The notes under the pieces were generated by a model. That model was not told where the DNA came from. It saw nothing but the letters and a program-made list of their open reading frames with translations, and did no database searches. A stretch of 31,206 bases of DNA from Bacteroidales bacterium UBA1223 (lineage in GTDB: Bacteria; Bacteroidota; Bacteroidia; Bacteroidales; P3): contig DBXB01000024.1 in NCBI GenBank assembly GCA_002309155.1, forward strand, positions 1-31,206, written 5' to 3'. The position numbers and the translations under genes are program-made. Of the stretch, positions 14,118 through 22,600 are shown piece after piece. How positions within the stretch are numbered: the stretch's first letter is position 1; each line of letters opens with the position of its first letter.

Positions 14118-14738
14118 ATGCTGATAAAACTATACCAGAACAATCCTAACAACAATGATATCAATAAGGTGGTTGATATTTTGCAGGGAGGAGGCGTAGT
14201 GGTGATTCCTACTGATACGCTTTACGCTTTCGTCTGCAGCATGCAGTTCAAGAAATCTGTCGAATCGATAGCATTGCTCAAAGGTTTTTCGCTGAAAAAA
14301 GCCAAATACTCCATGCTCTGTTCCTCGTTGAGCCAAGTGTCGGAATATGTGCGACCGATGGACCGTGACCTCTTCCAGCTGTTGAAACAATGTCTGCCGG
14401 GACCTTATACCTTTATCATGGACGCCAACAATAATGTTCCCCGCAACTACCTGAATCCCAACAAGACCATCGGTGTCCGTGTACCTGCCAACCCTATTGC
14501 CAACGCCATCATAGAGGCTTTGGGGTGTCCTCTGATAGGGACCTCGGTGAGGACTCTCGACAAGGAGCGGGAATCGGAATACCTCACAGATCCCGAATTG
14601 ATCAATGAACTCTTTGGACGCCATGTCGATGCCGTCGTCGACGGTGGTATAGGCGATATTATGCCTTCGACTGTGGTGGACTGCAGCGGTGGCAATCAGG
14701 AAGTGATTAGATATGGAAAAGGGGAGATAGATTTATGA
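14118..14738 (+). CDS. YrdC-fold protein of the YciO / threonylcarbamoyl-AMP synthase family
   Basis: 206 residues from ATG 14118. The frame is open from 14043, but the extra 25 residues are not family-like and would span the promoter. The YrdC fold is shown by GGGVVVIPTDTLYAFVCSM near 25-43, KAKYSMLCSSLSQVSEYV near 68-85, PGPYTFIMDA, and TIGVRVPANPIANAIIEALG near 117-136. TsaC and Sua5 make threonylcarbamoyl-AMP for the t6A base of tRNA. The segment order and wording here are closer to the YciO subgroup, whose role is less certain. No Sua5 domain is attached. The stop overlaps the next start by four bases (ATGA at 14735-14738), so translation of the two is probably coupled. Confidence 0.88.
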   Translation: MLIKLYQNNPNNNDINKVVDILQGGGVVVIPTDTLYAFVCSMQFKKSVESIALLKGFSLKKAKYSMLCSSLSQVSEYVRPMDRDLFQLLKQCLPGPYTFIMDANNNVPRNYLNPNKTIGVRVPANPIANAIIEALGCPLIGTSVRTLDKERESEYLTDPELINELFGRHVDAVVDGGIGDIMPSTVVDCSGGNQEVIRYGKGEIDL

Positions 14739-15193
14739 GAATAGATATCAATACCACACGACAGCGTAACTCTGGTCCGATGGGATTCTTGGCGAGGACC
14801 ATAGTCCTCACCCTTGCCACCATCATTGCCATACGGATATTGCCAGGTGTCGGCATCGATGGAGGCAGCCTCTGGGCAGCTTTTCTTACGGGAATGGTGA
14901 TAGCCCTACTTGACAACTTCATACGCCCGATACTGATATTCATCACGTTGCCATTTACACTGGTGACACTGGGACTTTTCATCTTCATCATCAATGCCGT
15001 CATCATCGAGATGACTGCCGCCATTGTGGGACCGTTCTGGGTCGAGAGTTTCGGATATGCCCTGCTCTTCAGCCTGGTCATCACCCTGTTGAACTACCTC
15101 ATGGAGTTGCCCAACAGGTGGCTTAACAGAAACGTGTACCGGGAACGGAAAGAAAACGACGAAGAGTTCTCCGACTACGAAGAGGTTGAATAA
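14735..15193 (+). CDS. Phage holin superfamily IV-like small membrane protein
   Basis: 152 residues with four hydrophobic helices near 18-37, 46-68, 72-94 and 103-122, and an acidic cytoplasmic tail (ENDEEFSDYEEVE). The pattern, including the conserved segment ALLDNFIRPILIFITLPFTLVTLGLF, is that of the PF04020 holin-like family. Despite its name, this family is widespread on bacterial chromosomes with no phage nearby, and its function is unknown. There is no lysin or other phage gene around. It overlaps the YciO-like gene by four bases and is followed 37 bases later by panC. Confidence 0.88.
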   Translation: MRIDINTTRQRNSGPMGFLARTIVLTLATIIAIRILPGVGIDGGSLWAAFLTGMVIALLDNFIRPILIFITLPFTLVTLGLFIFIINAVIIEMTAAIVGPFWVESFGYALLFSLVITLLNYLMELPNRWLNRNVYRERKENDEEFSDYEEVE

Positions 15194-15230
15194 AGTCACC
15201 TTACAACAATGAAATAAACAAGATAACAAT

Positions 15231-16109
15231 ATGAAACAATTCACTACAGTAGCAGAATTACAGTCGGCTCTCGCCGATGCCAGAAAAGAAGGCAAGACCA
15301 TAGGTTTGGTTCCCACCATGGGAGCTTTGCATGAAGGTCACCTGTCGTTGATACGCCGTGCCGCCAAGGAGAACGACATAGCTGTCGTCAGCCTTTTCGT
15401 CAATCCCATACAGTTCAACAACAAAGAAGACCTGGAGAAATATCCACGTACTATAGAAGCGGATATGGCACTTATCTCAAGTCAGGTGCAGGGCGAGATA
15501 TACGCCTTTGCCCCTACTGTCGAGGAGATGTACCCCGAACCGGTAACCACCACCTATCATTTCGGTCAGTTGGAAGAGGTGATGGAAGGTCCCCGTCGCC
15601 CAGGACATTTCTCTGGTGTGGCTGTGGTAGTCCGCCGTCTGTTTGACATCGTGGAGCCACGCAAAGCCTATTTCGGTGAGAAAGATTATCAGCAGTTGGC
15701 AATAATCCGTAATCTTATAGAGCAGATAAAATATCCTATAGAGATAGTGGCCTGTCCTATAGTGCGTGCCGACGACGGATTGGCGTTGAGCAGCCGTAAT
15801 ATGCGACTGTCGAAAGCGGCTAGAGCGATAGCTCCAACAATTCACGAGACCTTGCAGCAGGCTGACGAGATGGCGGAGTGCGAGGAGGTCGAAGAGGTGA
15901 AGGAGTGGGTGCTCTCAACTCTCGCCTCGTTCCATGAGGTGAATCCTGATCTGTGTCCCGACGGACTTCGTTTCGAACCAGAATATTTCGAGGTCGTCGA
16001 CGGCGTTACCCTACAACCTATTGAGGAATGGAAAGAAGGTGCCGTGGGATGTATCGCCGTCTGGCTTGACGGTGTTCGACTTATCGACATCGTCAAGTTC
16101 GGCGAATAG
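15231..16109 (+). CDS. panC: Pantothenate synthetase (pantoate-beta-alanine ligase)
   Basis: 292 residues, usual length. The enzyme condenses pantoate with beta-alanine using ATP, the last step of pantothenate synthesis for coenzyme A. Signatures are PTMGALHEGHLSLIR near 28-42 with the HIGH-type HEGH, SLFVNPIQFN near 54-63, the pantoate-binding GPRRPGHFSGVAVVV near 121-135, GEKDYQQLAIIR near 147-158, and LSSRNMRLS near 184-192. The C-terminal domain ends AVWLDGVRLIDIVKFGE. There are 37 bases between it and the holin-like gene, so it may share that transcript. No other pantothenate gene is in the window (panD is often adjacent in relatives). Confidence 0.97.
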   Translation: MKQFTTVAELQSALADARKEGKTIGLVPTMGALHEGHLSLIRRAAKENDIAVVSLFVNPIQFNNKEDLEKYPRTIEADMALISSQVQGEIYAFAPTVEEMYPEPVTTTYHFGQLEEVMEGPRRPGHFSGVAVVVRRLFDIVEPRKAYFGEKDYQQLAIIRNLIEQIKYPIEIVACPIVRADDGLALSSRNMRLSKAARAIAPTIHETLQQADEMAECEEVEEVKEWVLSTLASFHEVNPDLCPDGLRFEPEYFEVVDGVTLQPIEEWKEGAVGCIAVWLDGVRLIDIVKFGE

Positions 16110-16180
16110 TTGCGTCGGTTTGCAAATCCGGCGCAACGAATGAAGAAAAGTAACTTTTTATTTATGTTTCTATAATAAAA

Positions 16181-16217
16181 GAGGCGAAAAGTCGTTTTAT
16201 ATTTTACTTTTCGCCTC
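16181..16217. promoter_or_regulatory. Perfect 12-bp hairpin abutting the M64 peptidase start codon
   Basis: GAGGCGAAAAGT at 16181-16192, 13-base loop, ACTTTTCGCCTC at 16206-16217, then AAT and the ATG at 16221. There is no T-run after it on the plus strand, so it is a poor terminator for panC. On the minus strand it is followed by TTTTATTATAG, which would suit a terminator, but no minus gene lies there. It could instead mask the initiation region of the peptidase gene. Confidence 0.7.
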
Positions 16218-16220
16218 AAT

Positions 16221-17519
16221 ATGATAAAACAGCATCTAATAATATTCGCACTGCTTTGTGCGACCCTGTCACCCCTTCACGCACAGAACAATCCTGAATT
16301 CGAGGATTTTTTCCATAACGTCACACTCCGTGTCGACTATCTGCGCATAGGATGCATGAGGCACGACACCTGCATACTGAAAGAGTATGTGCTCCAGAAC
16401 GACGTCTGGGCTGGGTCGACGACCCAACTGCTAGACCCTATCGACAACGGCGCTTACCGCATCCTCGTCAAGGACGCCGCGTCAGGACAAGACCTCTACT
16501 CCCGATGCTACAACTCCCTCTTCGAGGAATACCGTTCCACCATCCCTGGTCGTGACAAAGACAGCATAGCCTCATTCGAGGAGGTGATGCTGATACCCTA
16601 CCCCAAGAAAGCCGTCGACATCTGTCTGCAGAAGCGTGACGCCAAGAACAGGTTCTTCACCGCCTCGACGTTCCACTTCAATCCAGCAGACGAAGGCTCC
16701 GTCAAGCATCGTCACCAAAAAGGCAACACCATAAAACTCGTCAACAACGGTGACATGCACAACAAGATAGATGTCGTCATCGTCGCCGAGGGCTATGGCA
16801 AGAAGGATGCCAAGAAGATGCAGGAGGATTTCAAGTTATTCACCAACTACCTGCTGGGCGTCGAACCTTTCAAAAGCCGTGCCGAAGACTTTAACGTGTG
16901 GGGAGTGGGATTCCTAGCTGACGAGAGCGGTGTCACCGACCCCAACGCCGACCGCTATGTCAACAGCGCCGTAGGGTCATCCTACAACACCTTCGGCATG
17001 GATCGTTACCTGATGACCACCAACCTCTTCCAACTGCATGACCTCCTCTACGGAACTCCCTACGACCATATCATAATCATGGCGAACTGCGATACCTATG
17101 GTGGCGGAGCTATCTACAACTACTATGCTTTCAGCGCCGTACAGAAGATGTCGCAATGGATTCTGCCCCACGAACTGGGACACAGCATCGGCGGACTGGC
17201 AGACGAATATGTGGAAGACGACCCCAACTATAACCGCCGGTATGAGAACATCGAACCTCTGGAACCCAACATCACTTCGCTTATCGATTTCGACAAGAAA
17301 TGGAAGAGTCTCGTCCCTGAAGGAACACCAATACCCACGAAACCCGTGGAAGGTCTCGGCAAACGTGACAACGGTCCCATAGGAGTCTACGAAGGTGCCG
17401 GCTATATGGCTAAAGGATGTTACCGTCCTTGCACCAAATGCATGATGAGGGACTACGCCACTTTCTGTCCCGTATGCATGAAGAGAATGCACGAAGTCTT
17501 TGATTTATATGTCAGATAG
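16221..17519 (+). CDS. M64-family (IgA protease-like) secreted metallopeptidase
   Basis: 432 residues. The signal peptide ends at about residue 21 (SPLHAQ). The N-terminal ~155 residues are a beta-sandwich like the M64 N-domain, and the catalytic domain begins near KIDVVIVAEGYGKKD (182-196). The zinc site is HELGHSIGGLADEY, with His317, Glu318, His321 and third ligand Asp328. A late Cys cluster (GCYRPCTKCMMRD, FCPVCMKRM) is typical of the family. M64 includes a Clostridium ramosum IgA protease, but most Bacteroidota members have unknown substrates. There is no T9SS tail, so it is probably periplasmic or exported otherwise. The start sits three bases after a strong hairpin. The stop is 5 bases before the next lipoprotein gene, so these two are cotranscribed. 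Confidence 0.92.
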   Translation: MIKQHLIIFALLCATLSPLHAQNNPEFEDFFHNVTLRVDYLRIGCMRHDTCILKEYVLQNDVWAGSTTQLLDPIDNGAYRILVKDAASGQDLYSRCYNSLFEEYRSTIPGRDKDSIASFEEVMLIPYPKKAVDICLQKRDAKNRFFTASTFHFNPADEGSVKHRHQKGNTIKLVNNGDMHNKIDVVIVAEGYGKKDAKKMQEDFKLFTNYLLGVEPFKSRAEDFNVWGVGFLADESGVTDPNADRYVNSAVGSSYNTFGMDRYLMTTNLFQLHDLLYGTPYDHIIIMANCDTYGGGAIYNYYAFSAVQKMSQWILPHELGHSIGGLADEYVEDDPNYNRRYENIEPLEPNITSLIDFDKKWKSLVPEGTPIPTKPVEGLGKRDNGPIGVYEGAGYMAKGCYRPCTKCMMRDYATFCPVCMKRMHEVFDLYVR

Positions 17520-17524
17520 CAGCA

Positions 17525-19189
17525 ATGATTAGATACAGCGTCAAAATACTCAAAGTCATACTTCTATCACTGCTAGTCCCCACCTTGCTCAGCTCCTGCG
17601 TCAAGGATGAGGACTATCTCTCCGACAGTTCGGCGCGTCTGGCATTCTCTGAAGACACCGTGAAGTTCGACACCGTCTTCACCACCATGGCGACCATCAC
17701 ACGCCAGGTAAAGGTCTACAACAACTACGACAGTCCTATCCTCATCAACTCCGTAACACTCCGGGGCGGCGGTGCGTCACGCTTCCGGATCAATGTCGAT
17801 GGCGACACCTCCTTTGTGGCTCGGGATGTCGAGATAGGCTCTCACGACAGCATCTTCATCTTCGTCCAGGCCAACATCAATCCCAACGACCAGCTGTCAC
17901 CATTCCTTGTCGAGGACGCCATAGTCTTCTCGTTCAACAAACACACACAACAGCTGCCACTCACCGCCTACGGACGCAATGCCGTCTACCACCTCCCCAC
18001 CAACAGGGTCTACAGCACCTACACCAACACAAGTGGTCAAACCGACACACTGTGGTTCCCCTACTCTATCATCGACTGTGCCAACTGGGATCATACAAAA
18101 CCTCACGTCATACTCGGCTATGCCGTCGTCAACAGCAACGAGACCCTCCACCTCCAAGCCGGTGACGAACTCTATTTCGGCACCGACAGTTATCTCTGGA
18201 TTTACGACAGCGCCACTCTCGACGTCAGGGGCTCCAGCAACACCCCCGTCCTCTTCACCTCCATCCGACACGACTACCACTACGACACCCTCCCGGGACA
18301 ATGGGGTTATATATGGCTCTCCAGCGGCAGCAAGGACAACTACATCGACTGGGCCCGTATCGAGAACGGCATAGCGGGACTACTGGTGGACACCAATGTC
18401 AACACAAACCCCACACTCGAGATTCACAACAGCGTCATCGAGAACCACTCCTACTCTGGCATCATCGGTCAGGGCGCCTATATCAAGGGCGACAACCTGC
18501 TCATAGACAACTGCGGAATCACGTTGCTCTCACTGCAATACGGAGGCCGCTACCGTTTTACCGGCTCCACCTTCGCCAACTATTGGCGCTACAAGAGCCG
18601 CACCGCACCTGCGGTGGTGATAAACAACTACTACACCTACAACGAAAATGCCGTCTTCCCCCGCGACATTGAGGAGGCCTCTTTCTACAACTGCATCATC
18701 TACGGCAACTACAGCGGTCGTGACAACAGTGGCGAACTGATGCTGGACCAGAGTCCCGACGCCACATTCAACTTCTATGTCAGCCATTGCCTGTTGCGCA
18801 CTACCATCCTCGACACCTCCATAGCGTCCTCTTTGGGACTCATCCTTGAGCGCGACCCGCTCTTCGTCGACGCCAACGGTCACGACTATCACCTCAACGA
18901 CAACTCCCCTGCCATAGGCAACGGCGACGCCTCATTACTGCAGTCGCCCACCGACCTCGACGGCAATCCCCGCCGGAACCCTCCCAGCATAGGAGCTTAT
19001 GAAGGTCCGGCATCATCAGAGAAATCTTATTCACAAACAATAACACACAGAAACACATGTTCAACCACATCTCAGGTCACCTCGAAGAGGCGACACCATC
19101 CTACGCGGTCATCGACTGCCACGGGGTTGGCTACCTCCTCGAAATATCACTCAACACCTATAGTGCGATTAAAGATCTGCAGGAAGTAA
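17525..19189 (+). CDS. Right-handed beta-helix lipoprotein with choice-of-anchor Q-like end; possible 3' frameshift
   Basis: 554 residues as read. The lipobox LLSSC puts lipidated Cys25 after a hydrophobic signal. An N-terminal beta-sandwich domain (about 45-150) precedes a parallel beta-helix (about 190-470), seen as ladders such as IHNSVIENHSYSGIIGQGAY and DNLLIDNCGI. The family's usual end, SPAIGNGD then DLDGNPRRNPPSIGAYEG, is reached at residue 494. The remaining 60 residues (TSKRRHHPTRSSTATG and so on) are of different composition and lie in an alternative frame of ruvA, overlapping it by 133 bases. A one-base shift after 19004 would stop at TAA 19041-19043, 13 bases before ruvA. It is probably surface-exposed, with carbohydrate-related ligands possible. 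Confidence 0.85.
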   Translation: MIRYSVKILKVILLSLLVPTLLSSCVKDEDYLSDSSARLAFSEDTVKFDTVFTTMATITRQVKVYNNYDSPILINSVTLRGGGASRFRINVDGDTSFVARDVEIGSHDSIFIFVQANINPNDQLSPFLVEDAIVFSFNKHTQQLPLTAYGRNAVYHLPTNRVYSTYTNTSGQTDTLWFPYSIIDCANWDHTKPHVILGYAVVNSNETLHLQAGDELYFGTDSYLWIYDSATLDVRGSSNTPVLFTSIRHDYHYDTLPGQWGYIWLSSGSKDNYIDWARIENGIAGLLVDTNVNTNPTLEIHNSVIENHSYSGIIGQGAYIKGDNLLIDNCGITLLSLQYGGRYRFTGSTFANYWRYKSRTAPAVVINNYYTYNENAVFPRDIEEASFYNCIIYGNYSGRDNSGELMLDQSPDATFNFYVSHCLLRTTILDTSIASSLGLILERDPLFVDANGHDYHLNDNSPAIGNGDASLLQSPTDLDGNPRRNPPSIGAYEGPASSEKSYSQTITHRNTCSTTSQVTSKRRHHPTRSSTATGLATSSKYHSTPIVRLKICRK

Positions 19190-19650
19190 AACTGCTGGTC
19201 CACGAAGTGATACGCGAAGACGCTCATCTCCTCTTCGGCTTCTTCTCCACCGCCGAACGTGAGATGTTCCGCCTCCTTCTCAGCGTCAACGGCGTGGGAG
19301 CCACCACAGCGCGCATCATGCTCTCCTCCCTCACCGTCGACGAACTCTCACGTGCCATACTCGACCAGGATGTGAAACGGGTGCAGAAGGTGAAAGGTAT
19401 AGGAGCAAAGACAGCGCAGCGCATCCTCCTCGAACTCCGTGACAAGATAGACCCGTTGGCAACGACATCGCTCGACGGCAACACCGTGCCTCGTTCCGAC
19501 AATAAAAACAGCGAAGAGGCGTTATCTGCTTTAGTGATGCTCGGATTCCCGAAGTCGGCATCTGAGAAGGTCGTCGCAAAGATGGCTGAAGCCAACCCGG
19601 GAGCATCTGTCGAAGAACTGATTAAACTGGCTCTGGCCCACGGCATTTGA
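19057..19650 (+). CDS. ruvA: Holliday junction branch-migration protein RuvA
   Basis: 197 residues, full length. RuvA binds four-way junctions as a tetramer and loads the RuvB motor. The order is the N-terminal OB fold (MFNHISGHLEE to LLFGFFSTAERE, 1-70), the paired helix-hairpin-helix region (LLLSVNGVGATTARIMLS at 73-90; VQKVKGIGAKTAQRILLELRDK at 108-129), a short linker, and the C-terminal RuvB-contacting domain (SEEALSALVMLGFPKSASEKVV, to the end). ATG 19057 matches the usual N-terminus, so the overlap with the preceding lipoprotein frame reflects that frame's tail. The stop is 16 bases before the sprA start. ruvA next to sprA is an arrangement I associate with Bacteroidota. Confidence 0.97.
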   Translation: MFNHISGHLEEATPSYAVIDCHGVGYLLEISLNTYSAIKDLQEVKLLVHEVIREDAHLLFGFFSTAEREMFRLLLSVNGVGATTARIMLSSLTVDELSRAILDQDVKRVQKVKGIGAKTAQRILLELRDKIDPLATTSLDGNTVPRSDNKNSEEALSALVMLGFPKSASEKVVAKMAEANPGASVEELIKLALAHGI

Positions 19651-19666
19651 TACCTGACAAGCCACA

Positions 19667-22600
19667 GTGAGAGGAGTATTGTCCATAGTAAAATCCTGTA
19701 CAGGCATCATCAGACGTATAGCACTGATGTTGCCTCTACTCCTTTTGTCTGTCGCCGCCTCAGCACAGGACGTGCCTCCTGACTCGTTGCAGAACAACGG
19801 CGCCGACAGCAGTGGCTCCACCATGCACTACCCCATACCTACCGACCAATCCACCCCGCACAGTCCTCTCTACCTCAACAACCCGTCGAACATGACGACG
19901 ACGGTGGAGTACGACCCCTCAAGTCACAGCTATGTAAGCATCACAAGGATAGGTTCGGTGGTCATCAACCGTCACTATATGACCTTCGCCGAGTATCAGG
20001 ATTATCATATGCGGCAGCTGATGAACAATTTCTGGAAACAGAAACTCGACGAGAACAACTACGACGACGAGAGCCTGCTGAGCAAAATCCCAGGATTCAG
20101 CGAGATTAGTCGCAAAATCGAGAGCCTGCTCGACAAACCTGAGATAGAGATTACCCCCAGCGGAAGCGCCGACCTGACCCTGCAGGTCATAAACAACTTC
20201 ACCGACAACCCCTCATACGACGAGTCCCGGCGCAGCGTCACCAACTTCGACTTCGACGAGAACATCCAGCTCTCTCTGCATGTCAAGATTGGCGACTTCA
20301 TCGAGACCGACATCAACTGGAACACCCAGGCCACCTTCGATTTCGAGAATCAAATCAAGCTGAAATACGAGGGCAAAGAAGACGACATCCTGCAGTTGCT
20401 TGAAGCCGCCGACATCTCCTTCCCGCTGAACACCACACTCATCAAAGGCAGCCAGCGACTCTTCGGTTTCCACTCCAAACTCAAATTCGGCAAACTCACC
20501 ATCGACGCTGTCGCCAGCCAGAAAGAGACCAGCACCGAGAACATGCAGGTGCAGGGTGGAGCCTCGGCACAGGAATTTGAGATACGTGCCGACGAATACG
20601 AAGAGAACAGGCACTATTTCATCTCTCAGTATTTCTACGACAACTACAACAAGGCGATGTCGACACTCCCCGTGGTCAACAGCAACATCAAGATTATCCG
20701 CATCGAGGTGTGGCGTACCAATATCGGCGCTGCGGTGACCAACAACCGCAACATCCTGGCATTGACCGACCTGGGCGAGAAGAACCCGTCGTCGCCAGGA
20801 GTATATGGAGGCACATCGGTGATGCCCAACATGCAGACATCCAACAACCTGCTCCAACTCATCAACACTTCGGCGGTACGCAACATCAACAGCGTCAGCT
20901 CCTACATGGAGGGTCTGGGATTCTCAGGCGGTACCGACTATGAGAAGGTCGAGAGTGCCCGCCTGCTGCAGTCCAACGAATACACCTTCAACTCCCAGCT
21001 GGGATTCATCACCCTCTCCCAGCCTCTTGCCAACGACCAGATTCTTGCCGTGGCTTTCCAATACCAGGTCATCGGCGACACTACAGTCTATCAGGTCGGA
21101 GAACTCACCACCGACGGTGTCAACGACCCCAACACCCTGATAGTGAAACTGCTGAAAAGTTCCGCAGTAAACAGTCGCAGTCCGCTGTGGAAACTCATGA
21201 TGAAGAATGTCTACTTCCTCAAGAGCACACAGATACAGCGTAACAATTTCCGCCTCAACATTCTCTACGAGAATCCTGAAGGTGGCGTGGGCATCGGCTA
21301 CTTTACCGAAGGTCCTCTGGAGGCGACCCCGCTGATCCAGGTCTTTGGCCTCGACCGCATGGATGCCTCTCAGAGCTATTACTATCCTGACGGAGTCTTC
21401 GACTGGTTCGACAGCGCCGCCTACAAGGGTGGCACCATCCAATCCGCCTCGGGACGTATCTTCTTCCCCTATGTGGAACCCTTCGGCAAGGACCTCCGCG
21501 AGATGCTGGGCGACAACGCCCTCGCCAACCGCTACTGTTTCGACTCACTCTATACCATGACCCAGAGTCTGGCACAGCAATATGCCGACAAGAACAAGTT
21601 CTATCTTGAGGGTTATTACACCAGTTCGGTCAGTGGCGAGATTCAGCTGGGCTACAGTGTCACCCAAGGCTCGGTGACAGTCACGGCGGGAGGCATGCCT
21701 CTTATCGAGAACGTCGACTACACCGTGGACTACACCATGGGAACAGTCCGCATCATCAACGAGAGTCTGCTGGCATCGGGGACTCCCATCAGCGTGAGCA
21801 GCGAGAACAGCTCCTTCAGCATGATGACCAAGACTCTTCTTGGTATGCACCTGAACTATGAGTTCAACCCCGACTTCAACATCGGTGGTACTTTCATGAA
21901 CCTCCGTGAGAAACCGCTCACCCAGAAGAACAACTTCGGCGACGAACCCACCAGCAACTCCATCTGGGGTCTGGATCTCAACTACCGTCATGATGTGCCA
22001 TGGATTACCAAATTCATGGACAAGCTGCCTGGCATCCAGACCAAGGCACCGTCGACTCTCACCCTCCAGGCCGAATTCGCACACTTCATCCCCGGCATGG
22101 CGAACACTGGCAGCGACGACGGCAAGGTGACCTATATCGACGACTTCGAGGGCGCCGAGAGCAATATCGACCTTAAAGGTGTCTCTTTCTGGCATCTCGC
22201 ATCGACACCACAAGACTACCGTAGCTCTCTGCCTCTCTTCCCCGAGACATCCCAGGGGTCGGGTCTGGCATATGGATTCAACCGCGCCAAACTTGCGTGG
22301 TACACCGTGGGACGCATCTTCTTCGAATCCAACTGTCCCGAGAATATCGACGAGAATGACCGCTCTTTCCCCTACGCGCGACAGATAAGCCAGAAGGAGG
22401 TGTTCCCCAACAAGAGCATCGCCGCAGGCGAGAACACCCGCATCTACGAACTCACCATGGCGTTCTACCCCTCTGAAAAGGGACCCTACAACTATGATGT
22501 GGCGCCGACACCTTTCAGCGCCGGTATCGACCAGGACGGTTTCCTCAACAACCCTCGGAGCCGTTGGGGTGGTATCATGCGTGAACTCACCTACACCGAC

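Noticed and set aside
13982..14164. Minus-strand 60-codon frame
   Set aside because: Overlaps the promoter and start of the YciO-like gene and the T9SS relic in another frame. No family resemblance.
14735..15193. Prophage or lysis module suggested by the holin-like gene
   Set aside because: The PF04020-type family is common on chromosomes without phage. No endolysin, terminase or structural gene is nearby.
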